Assembly: GCA_046765875.1 (NCBI GenBank)
Contig: JBKPSJ010000291.1
Location: 1 to 22,941 of the forward strand
Direction of reading: 5' to 3'
DNA from: DASRHY01 sp046765875
GTDB lineage: Bacteria > Actinomycetota > Actinomycetes > Propionibacteriales > Kribbellaceae
Length of the DNA stretch: 22,941 bases
Each line of letters starts with the position of its first letter. Position 1 is the first letter of the stretch. Shown here in pieces: positions 6,910 to 14,275 of this stretch. Position numbers and translations under genes: made by a program. The notes under the pieces are model-generated. The model saw nothing but the letters and a program-made list of their open reading frames with translations. It ran no database searches and was not told where the DNA came from.

Positions 6910-8589
6910 TCAGCCAACAGGCGCGGGCTCCTCCTCCAATGCGGACAGGGCCGCATCGGGATCGCGGGTCTGGACTCGCTTCGGCAGCGCGAACAGACCC
7001 AGGAAGACCAAGACCAGCACGCCGGCGGTGTACCAGAGGGTGAATCCAAACGTTCGCGACAAGTTGTGTGCGTTCGCTTCGGCCCCGGCAGGCCCGAGTA
7101 CGCTCGCCAGCTGCTCGTCACCCCGGCAACTGGGCGGGTTCGCCGTCGGGTCGGTCGCCGCGGACCGATCCTGTACGCAGGCCCGGAAGCCGGCCATGAT
7201 CTGGTCCTGCTCGGCCGCCGGTACGCCGGACGCGGTGAGCTGCTGCTGTACCACCGGAGTCACCTGGTCGACGCCATAGTTCGAGCCGTGATCGAGCTGG
7301 CCGAAGAACACCACCCCGACCAGCGCGACGCCGAACGCCATCCCGATCTGCTGCGTCGAGTTGAGCACACCCGACGCCGACCCGGCGTCCTGCACCGGTA
7401 CGTCGGTCAGCACCAGGTCGATCATCGGTGCGACGACGAGCCCGAACCCGGCTCCGGCGGTGAACAACGGCAGGATCATCTGCCAGGAATGCACATCCGG
7501 TCCGTAGTGCGCGGCCACCGCGGCGTACCCGGCGAATCCGGCAGCGTTGACCAGTGCGCCGCCCATCAGCGTCCGTCGGCCGAACCGCGGTACGAAGACC
7601 TGGACCGACAACCCGGCACCAGCACCCGCGCCGACGGCGAACGCGACCGCTGTCACGCCGGCGTGCAGCGGAGACCACCCCAGCCCGGACTGCAGGTACA
7701 GCGTCCAGACCAGGAAGTACGCACCAAGCGCGATCCAGAAGAACACCATCACCAGCAACCCGGCGCCGAAGGCCCGCCGCTTGAACAACTCCAGCACCAG
7801 CAGCGGAGACACCCTGCGGCGTCGTTCGTACGCCACGAACAGAGCCAGAACGACGGCGCCGCCACCCATCAGCACATAGCTCCACAGCGGCCAGCCAAGG
7901 CTCCGACCCTCGGTCAGCGGGTACACCAGCATCAGCACACCCGTTATCGCAAGCACCGCCCCGGCCACGTCCAGCCGCTGCGCGACCGGCGAACTGGACT
8001 CGCGAATCACCGACGAGGCCATCAGCAGCGCCACCAGTCCGACCGGTACGTTCACCAGGAAGATCAGCCGCCACTGCAGCCCGGCCGGGTTCCACTCGAC
8101 CAGCGCTCCGCCCAGCACCAGCCCGGCCACGGACGCCATGCCGGCGATCGCACCGTACACACCGAAAACCTTCCCGCGTTCCGACGGCGGGAATGTGACA
8201 TGGATGATGGCGAGGATCTGCGGAACCATCAGCCCGGCCATCGCGCCCTGGACGAACCGCGCGCCGATCAGCATCGCCGGGTTCGCGGCGGCGCCGCACA
8301 GCAGCGAGGCGAGCGTGAACCCGGACATCCCGATCAGGAACATCCGCCGCCGGCCGTAGAGGTCGCCGAGCCGGCCTCCGGTGATCAGCATCGCCGCGAA
8401 CCCGAGTACGTACCCGGTGACCACCCACTCGACCTGGGCGTATCCGGCGTCGAGGTCGCGAAGGATGCTGGGTACGGCGACGTTGACGATCGTTACGTCG
8501 AGCAGGTCCATGAATGCCGCGACGAGGACGACGGTCAGCGCCAGCCAGCGCCGCCGGTCCACCTCCCGTGTCTCGTTTACACCGGTCAT
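6910..8589 (-). CDS. MFS transporter, DHA2 (EmrB/QacA) family, 14 transmembrane helices
   Basis: This 559-residue protein has the features of a proton-driven drug exporter of the 14-helix DHA2 family. Helix 1 carries the D1 motif LDVTIVNVAVPSI (about 30-42). The helix 2-3 loop carries motif A, GGRLGDLYGRRR (71-82). Helix 5 carries a motif-C-like GMASVAGLVLGG (150-161). A long outside loop (about 445-515, two cysteines) precedes the last helix, as is common in actinobacterial members. The ATG at 8589 is preceded by GAGG only one base away, so the start is a little uncertain, but the segment DRRRWLALTVVLVAAFMDLLD fixes the N-terminus within a few residues. The substrate cannot be told from the sequence. 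A perfect-stem terminator follows the gene, so it is probably monocistronic. Confidence 0.93.
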   Translation of the reverse strand: MTGVNETREVDRRRWLALTVVLVAAFMDLLDVTIVNVAVPSILRDLDAGYAQVEWVVTGYVLGFAAMLITGGRLGDLYGRRRMFLIGMSGFTLASLLCGAAANPAMLIGARFVQGAMAGLMVPQILAIIHVTFPPSERGKVFGVYGAIAGMASVAGLVLGGALVEWNPAGLQWRLIFLVNVPVGLVALLMASSVIRESSSPVAQRLDVAGAVLAITGVLMLVYPLTEGRSLGWPLWSYVLMGGGAVVLALFVAYERRRRVSPLLVLELFKRRAFGAGLLVMVFFWIALGAYFLVWTLYLQSGLGWSPLHAGVTAVAFAVGAGAGAGLSVQVFVPRFGRRTLMGGALVNAAGFAGYAAVAAHYGPDVHSWQMILPLFTAGAGFGLVVAPMIDLVLTDVPVQDAGSASGVLNSTQQIGMAFGVALVGVVFFGQLDHGSNYGVDQVTPVVQQQLTASGVPAAEQDQIMAGFRACVQDRSAATDPTANPPSCRGDEQLASVLGPAGAEANAHNLSRTFGFTLWYTAGVLVLVFLGLFALPKRVQTRDPDAALSALEEEPAPVG

Positions 8590-8716
8590 GCCTCAGATGA
8601 CGGATCGTTTCCGGCGGGTGTGACCGGTCAACCGTGCGGGCACTCTTCTAGTCTGTGCACAGGCGACGCGAACACGTGTCGGCCACTTGCCCCGCCGCCG
8701 ACCCGAAAGTTGGTCC

Positions 8717-9607
8717 ATGGCCTGGTTCCCCGGCGCGATACGCAAGGTCGTCGCGCGTCACCGTACGCCGATGGCAGGGCACCGCGGCGTGTGCTTCCAC
8801 GTCGCTGTGAGCGAGGGCGCCAGCCTGTTCAACTACTTCAACCAGCCGGGCAACCCGACCTCGCACTTCTACGTCCGCCGCGACGGGACGGTCGAGCAGT
8901 ACGTCGACACCCAGTTCCGGGCACCGGCTCAGCTGGAGGGCAACCCCACCATGATCAGCGCCGAGACCCAGGGCGGCGTACACAACGTCGACACCGAACC
9001 ATGGACCCTCGATCAGCTCGACGCGCTGGCCCGGATCTCGGCATGGACCAACCGGGTCCATGGGATTCCACTGGTCCGGATGACCAACTCGCTGCCCGCG
9101 ACCAGGGGCATCGGGTACCACCGCCTGGGCATCGACCCGTGGCGGGTCTCCGGCGGCGAACGCTGGTCGGAGTCGTACGGCAAGATCTGCCCTGGCGCGG
9201 GCAAGATCGCTCAGGTACCCCGCATCATCACCATGGCCCGTCAGGGTGGAGAGGACGACGGAACGATGGCATGGACCGACGCCCAGATCGCCTCGGCGGT
9301 CGCAAACCTCAGGGAATCGGCCGCGACGCTCAATGAGGTCGCGCAGATCCTGCGCACGCATGCGGTCAGGATGGACAACCTGGTCAACAGCCAACTCCCC
9401 GACCTGCGAGCGGACGTCGACCAGGTGCGCGCCACGTCGGCCCTGACCGCGACCCGGCTGGACTACCTGGCCAACCGGATGGGGCCGGACGTCCGCGCGG
9501 ATGTCCGGGCGATCCGCGAAACCGTCTCGGGTCCTGTTCCCGCGAGCGCGCCGACCGACCCGGCCACCGTGCCGCCCACCGAACCGGGTCCTGATCAGGC
9601 CGGCTAG
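8717..9607 (+). CDS. Phage-endolysin-like N-acetylmuramoyl-L-alanine amidase (Amidase_2/PGRP fold), no signal peptide
   Basis: The 296-residue protein begins MAWFPGAIRK, the usual start of actinophage endolysin amidases. Its first 175 residues form an Amidase_2 domain. Likely zinc ligands are H28 (CFHVAVS), H135 (GIGYHRLG) and C158 (KICPGAGKI), and E83 (SAETQGG) is in the catalytic position. Substrate is the bond between MurNAc and L-Ala of peptidoglycan. Residues about 185-270 are helical with a coiled-coil look (repeated R-A-D-V heptads), and the last 25 residues are Pro/Thr-rich. The ATG at 8717 is preferred to an in-frame TTG at 8687 because the family starts there. No signal peptide or TM segment is present, so export would need lysis or a holin-like route. 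No phage structural genes surround it, so it looks like a domesticated or orphan lysin. Confidence 0.87.
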   Translation: MAWFPGAIRKVVARHRTPMAGHRGVCFHVAVSEGASLFNYFNQPGNPTSHFYVRRDGTVEQYVDTQFRAPAQLEGNPTMISAETQGGVHNVDTEPWTLDQLDALARISAWTNRVHGIPLVRMTNSLPATRGIGYHRLGIDPWRVSGGERWSESYGKICPGAGKIAQVPRIITMARQGGEDDGTMAWTDAQIASAVANLRESAATLNEVAQILRTHAVRMDNLVNSQLPDLRADVDQVRATSALTATRLDYLANRMGPDVRADVRAIRETVSGPVPASAPTDPATVPPTEPGPDQAG

Positions 9608-10239
9608 AACGGCGCCTGTTTACGCACGACCTCCGCGATCCGGCCGGCGGTCCACGCTCCGTCGGCGCCACCAGCCGCAGCCAGGTATGAGCCGACCCGG
9701 TTGGCGTCCCAGCCATGCGACTCACGCAGACCGGCACCGATGGTCCACAGGTACGGCTTCGCCGGCGCGGACCAGACGTCTGGATCGTGCCCGTCCGACG
9801 TCATCGTCATCAGCGGTACGCCGTCCCGCCAGCCCAGGTGGAGCACCCGCCTGTAATGCAGGGCCTCCAATCGCAATGAATCGCCCTCCTCCAATCCGCC
9901 CAGCCGCAGGTCCCTGCCGACCGGCCGGCGGGTCTCCTGCGCCACGACATCGCTGAACTGACCCACCGTCACCAGGTACGCCCGCGCCGCGACCACGCCG
10001 TCGTACGAGGGATCGAAGAAGGCGCTGCCGCCGTTCCACACCGACGACTCCCCGGCGAAGTACAACCGCCCGGGTAGCTCGATCGCCAGCCGCTTCTGCG
10101 GACGGCGCGGATCCCTGCACCCGGTGTAGAGCCGTGCGCCACCAGCGGGACGCCCGCCGACCAGATAGCAGGTGAACCGGTCCGCCGACAGGTTCGACCC
10201 GTAGCTGACATACCAGATCCGGTCAGGCCTCGACAGCAT
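9604..10239 (-). CDS. Gamma-glutamylcyclotransferase-fold protein (YGSNL motif)
   Basis: This 211-residue protein starts MLSRPDRIWYVSYGSNLSAD. The xYGSNL stretch at residues 13-17 is the substrate-loop signature of the gamma-glutamylcyclotransferase (GGCT/BtrG) fold. Homologues in actinobacteria are often labelled 'histone deacetylase', which the sequence does not support. The ATG at 10239 follows GGAGGGG, three bases away by its GGAGG core; an upstream in-frame start at 10809 would run through the neighbouring gene in another frame and is rejected. The catalytic acidic residue is not certain from sequence alone (E64 or E102 are candidates), so activity on a gamma-glutamyl amine is inference. 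The gene ends tail-to-tail with the amidase gene, sharing the four bases CTAG as both stop codons. Confidence 0.75.
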   Translation of the reverse strand: MLSRPDRIWYVSYGSNLSADRFTCYLVGGRPAGGARLYTGCRDPRRPQKRLAIELPGRLYFAGESSVWNGGSAFFDPSYDGVVAARAYLVTVGQFSDVVAQETRRPVGRDLRLGGLEEGDSLRLEALHYRRVLHLGWRDGVPLMTMTSDGHDPDVWSAPAKPYLWTIGAGLRESHGWDANRVGSYLAAAGGADGAWTAGRIAEVVRKQAPF

Positions 10240-10298
10240 GCCCCTCCGCGCAACTGTTGCCCAAGGCACCTGGTTCGAGGTACATGATCGCCGGCACC

Positions 10299-10895
10299 CT
10301 AGCCGCCCCGCGGTGGCTCGACCGCGCGGCGCAGTGCGGTGTACGAGGCGACCAGCGCGCGGCGTTCGGCGGCCAGCAGTGGGTCGCCGAGATCGCGCCC
10401 GGCCCGGACCCAGCGGTCGGAGTAGTCCATCGCCTCTACACGGTACGCCGCCGCCGCGCGGAGCAGATCCCGCGGCCCGTCGTACACGTAGCCGTACAGG
10501 TCGACCAGCGCCGTCACCAGTTGCTCGGTCTCGATCGACGGATCGTGCTGGCGCTCGCGATGCACGCGCCACCACTCGACCTCGAGCGCTGCCGCCTTCG
10601 CCGGGTCCACATCGATCTCGTGATTCGCCCCGACCAGCGCGTAGAAGCGCCGCATGTACGCCCGGGCCGCGTCCGGCCGGTTGTCCGGGTACGGCGACCA
10701 CACCTGGTTCGCCCGCAGTACGTACCACGCACCGGTCAAGGTCCGGCGGCGGTTCATCCCGAACCCGGCGGACACCATCCCGACCGCCGCGACCAGGAAG
10801 CGCCGCCACTCATGTCTGTAGTACGCCGCCCACGCATCCGTCTCCCGGTTGCCCACCAGCACCGGGTCGAACGTCCGCGGCCCTCCCCTGCCCAT
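10299..10895 (-). CDS. Conserved actinobacterial protein of unknown function
   Basis: The 198-residue product is soluble and rich in Trp, Tyr and Arg, with no signal peptide or recognised motif. It starts GNRETDAWAAYYRHEWRRFL after a short Gly/Arg N-terminus, and the remainder looks mostly alpha-helical. The ATG at 10895 is chosen because an in-frame extension to 11129 would cover the divergent membrane-protein gene. The ribosome site before it is weak. It lies 59 bases upstream of the YGSNL gene on the same strand, so the two may be one transcription unit. The divergent neighbour shares a 61-bp intergenic region containing a small dyad. I do not recognise a family and propose no function. 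Confidence 0.7.
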   Translation of the reverse strand: MGRGGPRTFDPVLVGNRETDAWAAYYRHEWRRFLVAAVGMVSAGFGMNRRRTLTGAWYVLRANQVWSPYPDNRPDAARAYMRRFYALVGANHEIDVDPAKAAALEVEWWRVHRERQHDPSIETEQLVTALVDLYGYVYDGPRDLLRAAAAYRVEAMDYSDRWVRAGRDLGDPLLAAERRALVASYTALRRAVEPPRGG

Positions 10896-10906
10896 CGGAC
10901 AAGCGT

Positions 10907-10919
10907 GCCGTAAGACGGC
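10907..10919. promoter_or_regulatory. Small dyad between divergent genes
   Basis: GCCGT-AAG-ACGGC is a perfect 5-bp inverted repeat with a 3-base spacer. It lies in the 61-bp gap between the divergent unknown gene and the membrane-protein gene, a position suited to a shared operator. The dyad is short and could be chance in GC-rich DNA. Confidence 0.3.
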
Positions 10920-10956
10920 TCCCGTTGTCAGCGTGTGTGACCATGCGAACGTGAGC

Positions 10957-11526
10957 ATGACCGACGAACAGATCCGGGCGATGACCACCGAGGAACGGCG
11001 CGACCTGCTCCGCCGGCTGACGGTCGCCACGCCCGGTGCCGTACCGGCGCCGCACATCATCCGGCGGATCCGTGCCTGGCGGATCACGCTGATGGTGGTC
11101 AGCGTGGTGATCCTGATCCCGTGGACCATCTACCTCGGTGCATCGCTCCCGGACCACTATGTCGCGCACAACTGGGCGGCGACCTGGGTCGGGTTCGACA
11201 TTCTGCTGATCGTGATGCTCGGCGCGACCGCGGTGTTCGGCTGGTTGCGCCGGCAGATGCTGTTCCTGACCGCGTTCGCGTCCGGTGTACTGCTGATCAG
11301 TGACGCCTGGTTCGACGCGATGACCAGCCAGCCTGACGACCGGTGGGGAGCGATCGCCTCGGCACTCCTGCTCGAACTGCCGCTGGCATTCATCCTGATC
11401 GCCGGACCGCTGCGGCTGATGCGCCACATCGCCGTCCGGCACGCCCTGGTCGCAGCCGGCACACCTCTGTGGCGCATGCCCATCCCGCTGCCGGAGCTGT
11501 ACAGCGAGCAGGTCAGCGAGGCGTGA
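10957..11526 (+). CDS. Small 4-TM integral membrane protein, unknown function
   Basis: The 189-residue protein has a charged cytoplasmic N-terminus (MTDEQIRAMTTEERRDLLRR) and then four hydrophobic helices at about 43-62, 76-97, 101-118 and 132-152. It ends in a basic stretch and a Pro-rich tail. There is no catalytic motif that I recognise. The ATG at 10957 is chosen as the first codon of the natural N-terminus; a GTG two codons earlier (10951) is an alternative. Neither has a good Shine-Dalgarno, so translation may be leaderless. The 3' end overlaps the convergent rsgA gene by 14 bp. Similar small membrane proteins are common in actinobacteria without assigned roles. Confidence 0.8.
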   Translation: MTDEQIRAMTTEERRDLLRRLTVATPGAVPAPHIIRRIRAWRITLMVVSVVILIPWTIYLGASLPDHYVAHNWAATWVGFDILLIVMLGATAVFGWLRRQMLFLTAFASGVLLISDAWFDAMTSQPDDRWGAIASALLLELPLAFILIAGPLRLMRHIAVRHALVAAGTPLWRMPIPLPELYSEQVSEA

Positions 11527-12571
11527 TGTCGCGGCGGTAGGCCTTGGTCCGGGCCTTCCACTCCTTCTCCACCTCGGCCCGCAGCCGGGCGTCGGCGCGC
11601 CGGGCCATCCAGGCCGCCTCGCGCTGGAGTTTGAGCCATGACTCGTACCGGCGTACCGGCAACGAACCGTCCTCGAGCGCGGCCCGTACGGCGCAGCCCG
11701 GCTCGGTCGCATGCGCGCAGTCGTCGAACCGGCACTGGGTGGCCAGTTCCTCGATGTCGGTGAACACCGCGGCCAGCCCCTCGCCCTCCTGCAGGCCGAC
11801 ACCGCGCAGACCCGGCGTATCGATGACGACACCGCCACCCGGGAGCGCCACCAGCTCGCGGCGTACCGATGTGTGCCGTCCCTTGCCGTCGTCGCGGATC
11901 TCCTGCACGTCGAGCACCTCGGCGCCGGCCAGGGCGTTGATCAGCGACGACTTGCCGGCACCGCTGGAGCCGAGCATCGCCATCGTGCGGTCCGCCGCGA
12001 GCGCGGACCGCAACTCGTCAAGCCCCTCGCCTGTCACCGTGCTGCAGACGAGTACGCCGGCGCCGGGCGCCGCGGCTCGTACGTCGGTGGCCAGCGCCTG
12101 CGCGTCCGGGACCAGGTCGGACTTGGTGAGCACCACGATCGGGTCCGCGCCGGAGTCCCAAGCCAGCGCCAGGAACCGCTCGACCCGCCCAATGTTCGGC
12201 TCCGGATGCAGGCCGACGACGATCGCGACCACGTCGATATTGGCGGCAAGCACCTGGCCGCGTGACGAGCCGCTGACCTCGGCCCGGACGATCGCGGTAC
12301 GTCGCCGCGCGACCCGTTCGATCGTGATCGGGTCGTCCGGCCACTGGCGTACGGCGACCCAGTCACCCGTACACGGCGTGGCCTGCGAGTTGCGGGCGAT
12401 CTCGGCCAGCAGGGCACCCGACCATGAGGCCCGCAGCGGGCCGTCCTCGGTCAGCACGGTGCACAGACCTTTGTCCACCCTGCTGACCCGGCCGGGTACC
12501 TCTCCCGGAGCGGGGTCGAGAGCGTGCGCGACATCGTCGGTGTAGCCGAGCGACCGCAGTGTGATGGGCAT
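11513..12571 (-). CDS. rsgA: Ribosome small-subunit-dependent GTPase A (RsgA/YjeQ)
   Basis: The 352-residue protein has the domain order of RsgA: an N-terminal OB-fold (about 25-95), a circularly permuted GTPase and a C-terminal zinc domain. The permutation is visible because the G4 motif TKSD (149-152) comes before the P-loop GSSGAGKSS (201-209), with a G2-like GKGRHTS (229-235) and G3 DTPG (251-254) after it. Zinc ligands fit C280, C285, H287 and C293. RsgA binds 30S subunits late in assembly and hydrolyses GTP to release maturation factors. The ATG at 12571 has an AAAGAGG ribosome site about 10 bases upstream. The ending ...TPR overlaps the convergent membrane-protein gene by 14 bp. Confidence 0.97.
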   Translation of the reverse strand: MPITLRSLGYTDDVAHALDPAPGEVPGRVSRVDKGLCTVLTEDGPLRASWSGALLAEIARNSQATPCTGDWVAVRQWPDDPITIERVARRRTAIVRAEVSGSSRGQVLAANIDVVAIVVGLHPEPNIGRVERFLALAWDSGADPIVVLTKSDLVPDAQALATDVRAAAPGAGVLVCSTVTGEGLDELRSALAADRTMAMLGSSGAGKSSLINALAGAEVLDVQEIRDDGKGRHTSVRRELVALPGGGVVIDTPGLRGVGLQEGEGLAAVFTDIEELATQCRFDDCAHATEPGCAVRAALEDGSLPVRRYESWLKLQREAAWMARRADARLRAEVEKEWKARTKAYRRDITPR

Positions 12572-12613
12572 GTGCGACGAACCTCTTTCGGCAAGGCCGG
12601 CCGCGGAACACCT

Positions 12614-12673
12614 TCAGTAGGGCAGCCGGTGGGAACGGGAAACGGTGGCCGAGACCACCGGATGTCTGGCCAT
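12614..12673 (-). CDS. Possible 19-residue upstream ORF before rsgA
   Basis: A minus-strand ATG at 12673 follows GGGAGG at about nine bases and opens a 19-codon frame (MARHPVVSATVSRSHRLPY) that stops 42 bases before rsgA. It could be a regulatory leader peptide or chance. The only support is the good ribosome site and the placement in the 172-bp gap between the BrkB-like gene and rsgA. Confidence 0.2.
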   Translation of the reverse strand: MARHPVVSATVSRSHRLPY

Positions 12674-12743
12674 GCGCCGTCGCCTCCCTTCGATTCGGGC
12701 CCGCCGGATGCCGGCCGGCGTACGTCGCCTGCTGTGTGCGGTG

Positions 12744-13970
12744 TCAGGCTACGTTGCCGCTCTTCGACCGCGCACTGGATTTTCCAGGGCCGGACTTTTC
12801 GTCGCTGGTTGCCTTGCCGTCTTTGCTTCCGGCATCGGTCTGCTGTTCGGGCTGCTTCTCGGGCTGCTTCTCGATCTGCTTCTCGATCTGCTTCTCGATC
12901 TGCTTCTCGATCTGCTTCTCGATCTGCTTCGGGGGCTGTGCCGTGGTCTGCGGGGCTGCGGCCTTCTTGTTGCCCCGGGCACCGGACTTCTTCTCCACCC
13001 GGGTCGGCCGCGTCGCCTTCGCCCGGTCCTGGGTGGTAGCGGTGTGGTCGGCGAGCCTCGCACGGGGCCGGTGGTGCGGCCACAACTGGTCCATCGTCGC
13101 GTTGAGCGCAGCACCTATCAGTACGGCGATCGCCGTCAGGTACAGCCACAACAGCACGGCGATCGGTGCCGCCAGTGGGCCGTAGATCGACGTACCGCCG
13201 ACGGTCGTCTGTAGCGTCCACCGCAGCACGAAGCTACCCAGGATCCACAACGACAACGCCAGCGCCGACCCTGGCAGATCCGAGACCCACGGTGTACGAA
13301 CGGGAACCGCCAGGTGATACAGCGTGTTCAGGAAGCCGGCCGACAGCACGATGACCACCGGCCAGTACAGCTGGCCCAGTACGTCCAGCCGCTGCGGCAG
13401 AACGCTGTTGACCGCCTTCGGGCCGGCCAGCACCAGCGGCAGTACGACGACACCGATCAGCAGTGCGACGCAGTACAGGGTGAACGACAGCAGCCGGGTC
13501 CGTACGATGCCGCGCCGGCCACCCATCCCGTACATGATCGTGATGGTGTCGACGAACACGTTCAGGGCGCGGCTGCCCGACCACAGCGCGATCACGAAAC
13601 CGATCGAGATCACGTCGAGCCGGCCGCCGCCGTTCAGCACGTCGTTCAGCGTCGGCACGATCACGGCCGTCACCGAGTCGGCGGTCAGCGCCCGGCCGGC
13701 CAGCTCGATGACCTGTTCCTTCATCTCGTCGATGGTCTCGACGTCGAACTGGCGGGCCAGATAGCCGATGCTGCCGGCCAGACCGAAGATCAGCGGTGGC
13801 AGCGAAAGGATCGCGAAGAACGCCCCTTCCGCGGCGAGACCGGTGACGCGATACCGCAGGCAGGTGCCCACAGTCCGTGTCAGCAGCGTCCACAGCACCC
13901 GGGGGATGCGCCGTACGAACCGCATCACTCCCGAGGACCGGGTCGCCGCGGCCGACCCCGTTTGCTCCAT
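12744..13970 (-). CDS. YihY/BrkB-family inner membrane protein with KQIE-repeat tail
   Basis: The 408-residue protein contains the YihY/virulence factor BrkB core (about 25-300). Hydrophobic helices lie at about 47-72, 118-142, 160-182, 200-222, 233-252 and 265-290. Conserved-looking features include AAEGAFFAILSLPPLIFGL and the helix with ALWSGSRALNVF. The family is widespread; the old ribonuclease BN label is discredited and the function is unclear. The last 110 residues are cytoplasmic, very Lys/Gln/Glu-rich and contain a tandem KQIE repeat (about 348-376). The ATG at 13970 is preceded at six bases by TACCGT, a TANNNT -10 box, which suggests a leaderless transcript; ATG 13925, with GGGAG upstream, is the alternative. 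An upstream in-frame start at 14069 is not supported. Confidence 0.88.
   Translation of the reverse strand: MEQTGSAAATRSSGVMRFVRRIPRVLWTLLTRTVGTCLRYRVTGLAAEGAFFAILSLPPLIFGLAGSIGYLARQFDVETIDEMKEQVIELAGRALTADSVTAVIVPTLNDVLNGGGRLDVISIGFVIALWSGSRALNVFVDTITIMYGMGGRRGIVRTRLLSFTLYCVALLIGVVVLPLVLAGPKAVNSVLPQRLDVLGQLYWPVVIVLSAGFLNTLYHLAVPVRTPWVSDLPGSALALSLWILGSFVLRWTLQTTVGGTSIYGPLAAPIAVLLWLYLTAIAVLIGAALNATMDQLWPHHRPRARLADHTATTQDRAKATRPTRVEKKSGARGNKKAAAPQTTAQPPKQIEKQIEKQIEKQIEKQIEKQPEKQPEQQTDAGSKDGKATSDEKSGPGKSSARSKSGNVA
12851..12934 (-). repeat. 12-bp in-frame tandem repeat in the BrkB-like gene
   Basis: Seven consecutive 12-base units, four of them identical (TCTGCTTCTCGA on the + strand), encode repeated Lys-Gln-Ile-Glu on the minus strand; the outer units vary to Lys-Gln-Pro-Glu. 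Unit-to-unit identity suggests recent slippage or unequal exchange, so copy number may vary among strains. It is not a CRISPR array: there are no spacers. Confidence 0.95.
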
Positions 13971-14275
13971 GCGGCTACGGTAGCGAGTCCACGCCCCTAA
14001 CCCCGCCAACCGCCACTCCAGGCCCCGCGTCACGCACCTCGCGCGATCGACGCCGAGGACCTTGTTCAACGAAACCGGGCGGCCGCGCGGCCGTACCCGG
14101 ACGCGCGGTGCGTGGTGCCTTTGTTCCTTCTGTGTTGAGACCCGCCGGCGGGCTCTCCCCCCGATCCACCGGGTGACCGGTGGACCACCCGCTTCATCGT
14201 GCGAACCGGGCGTGCCGCTACATCGAGAATGTCACGATCCGGACACGGCGGTGACTGGCCGGTAACATCGGCCTC
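13971..14275. other. Divergent intergenic region between the BrkB-like gene and aidB
   Basis: About 305 bases with no credible gene. Near the left edge a TANNNT box (minus strand 13982-13977) could drive the BrkB-like gene. The middle holds two perfect 12-bp GC palindromes, GGCCGCGCGGCC (14081-14092) and CCCGCCGGCGGG (14141-14152). At 14165-14184 TCCACCGG-GTGA-CCGGTGGA forms an 8-bp inverted repeat that could be an operator for the acyl-CoA dehydrogenase gene. A frame of about 67 codons on the + strand here has atypical composition and no support. Confidence 0.5.
14240..14268 (+). promoter_or_regulatory. Leaderless-type promoter of the AidB-like gene
   Basis: TAACAT (14263-14268) matches the actinobacterial -10 form TANNNT and lies exactly seven bases before the ATG at 14276, so transcription would start at or next to the start codon. 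CGGACA (14240-14245), 17 bases upstream, is a fair -35. No Shine-Dalgarno precedes the gene, which agrees with leaderless translation. Confidence 0.6.

Noticed and set aside
6775..9336. An 853-codon plus-strand frame opposite the MFS gene and across the amidase start
   Set aside because: Composition is Arg/Gln/His/Pro-rich with no domain; the MFS motifs and amidase motifs lie in other frames.
10240..10809. N-terminal extension of the YGSNL protein
   Set aside because: The added 190 residues are an out-of-frame shadow of the neighbouring gene.
12851..12934. Short direct repeats as a possible CRISPR array
   Set aside because: Units are contiguous 12-mers without spacers and encode KQIE in frame.
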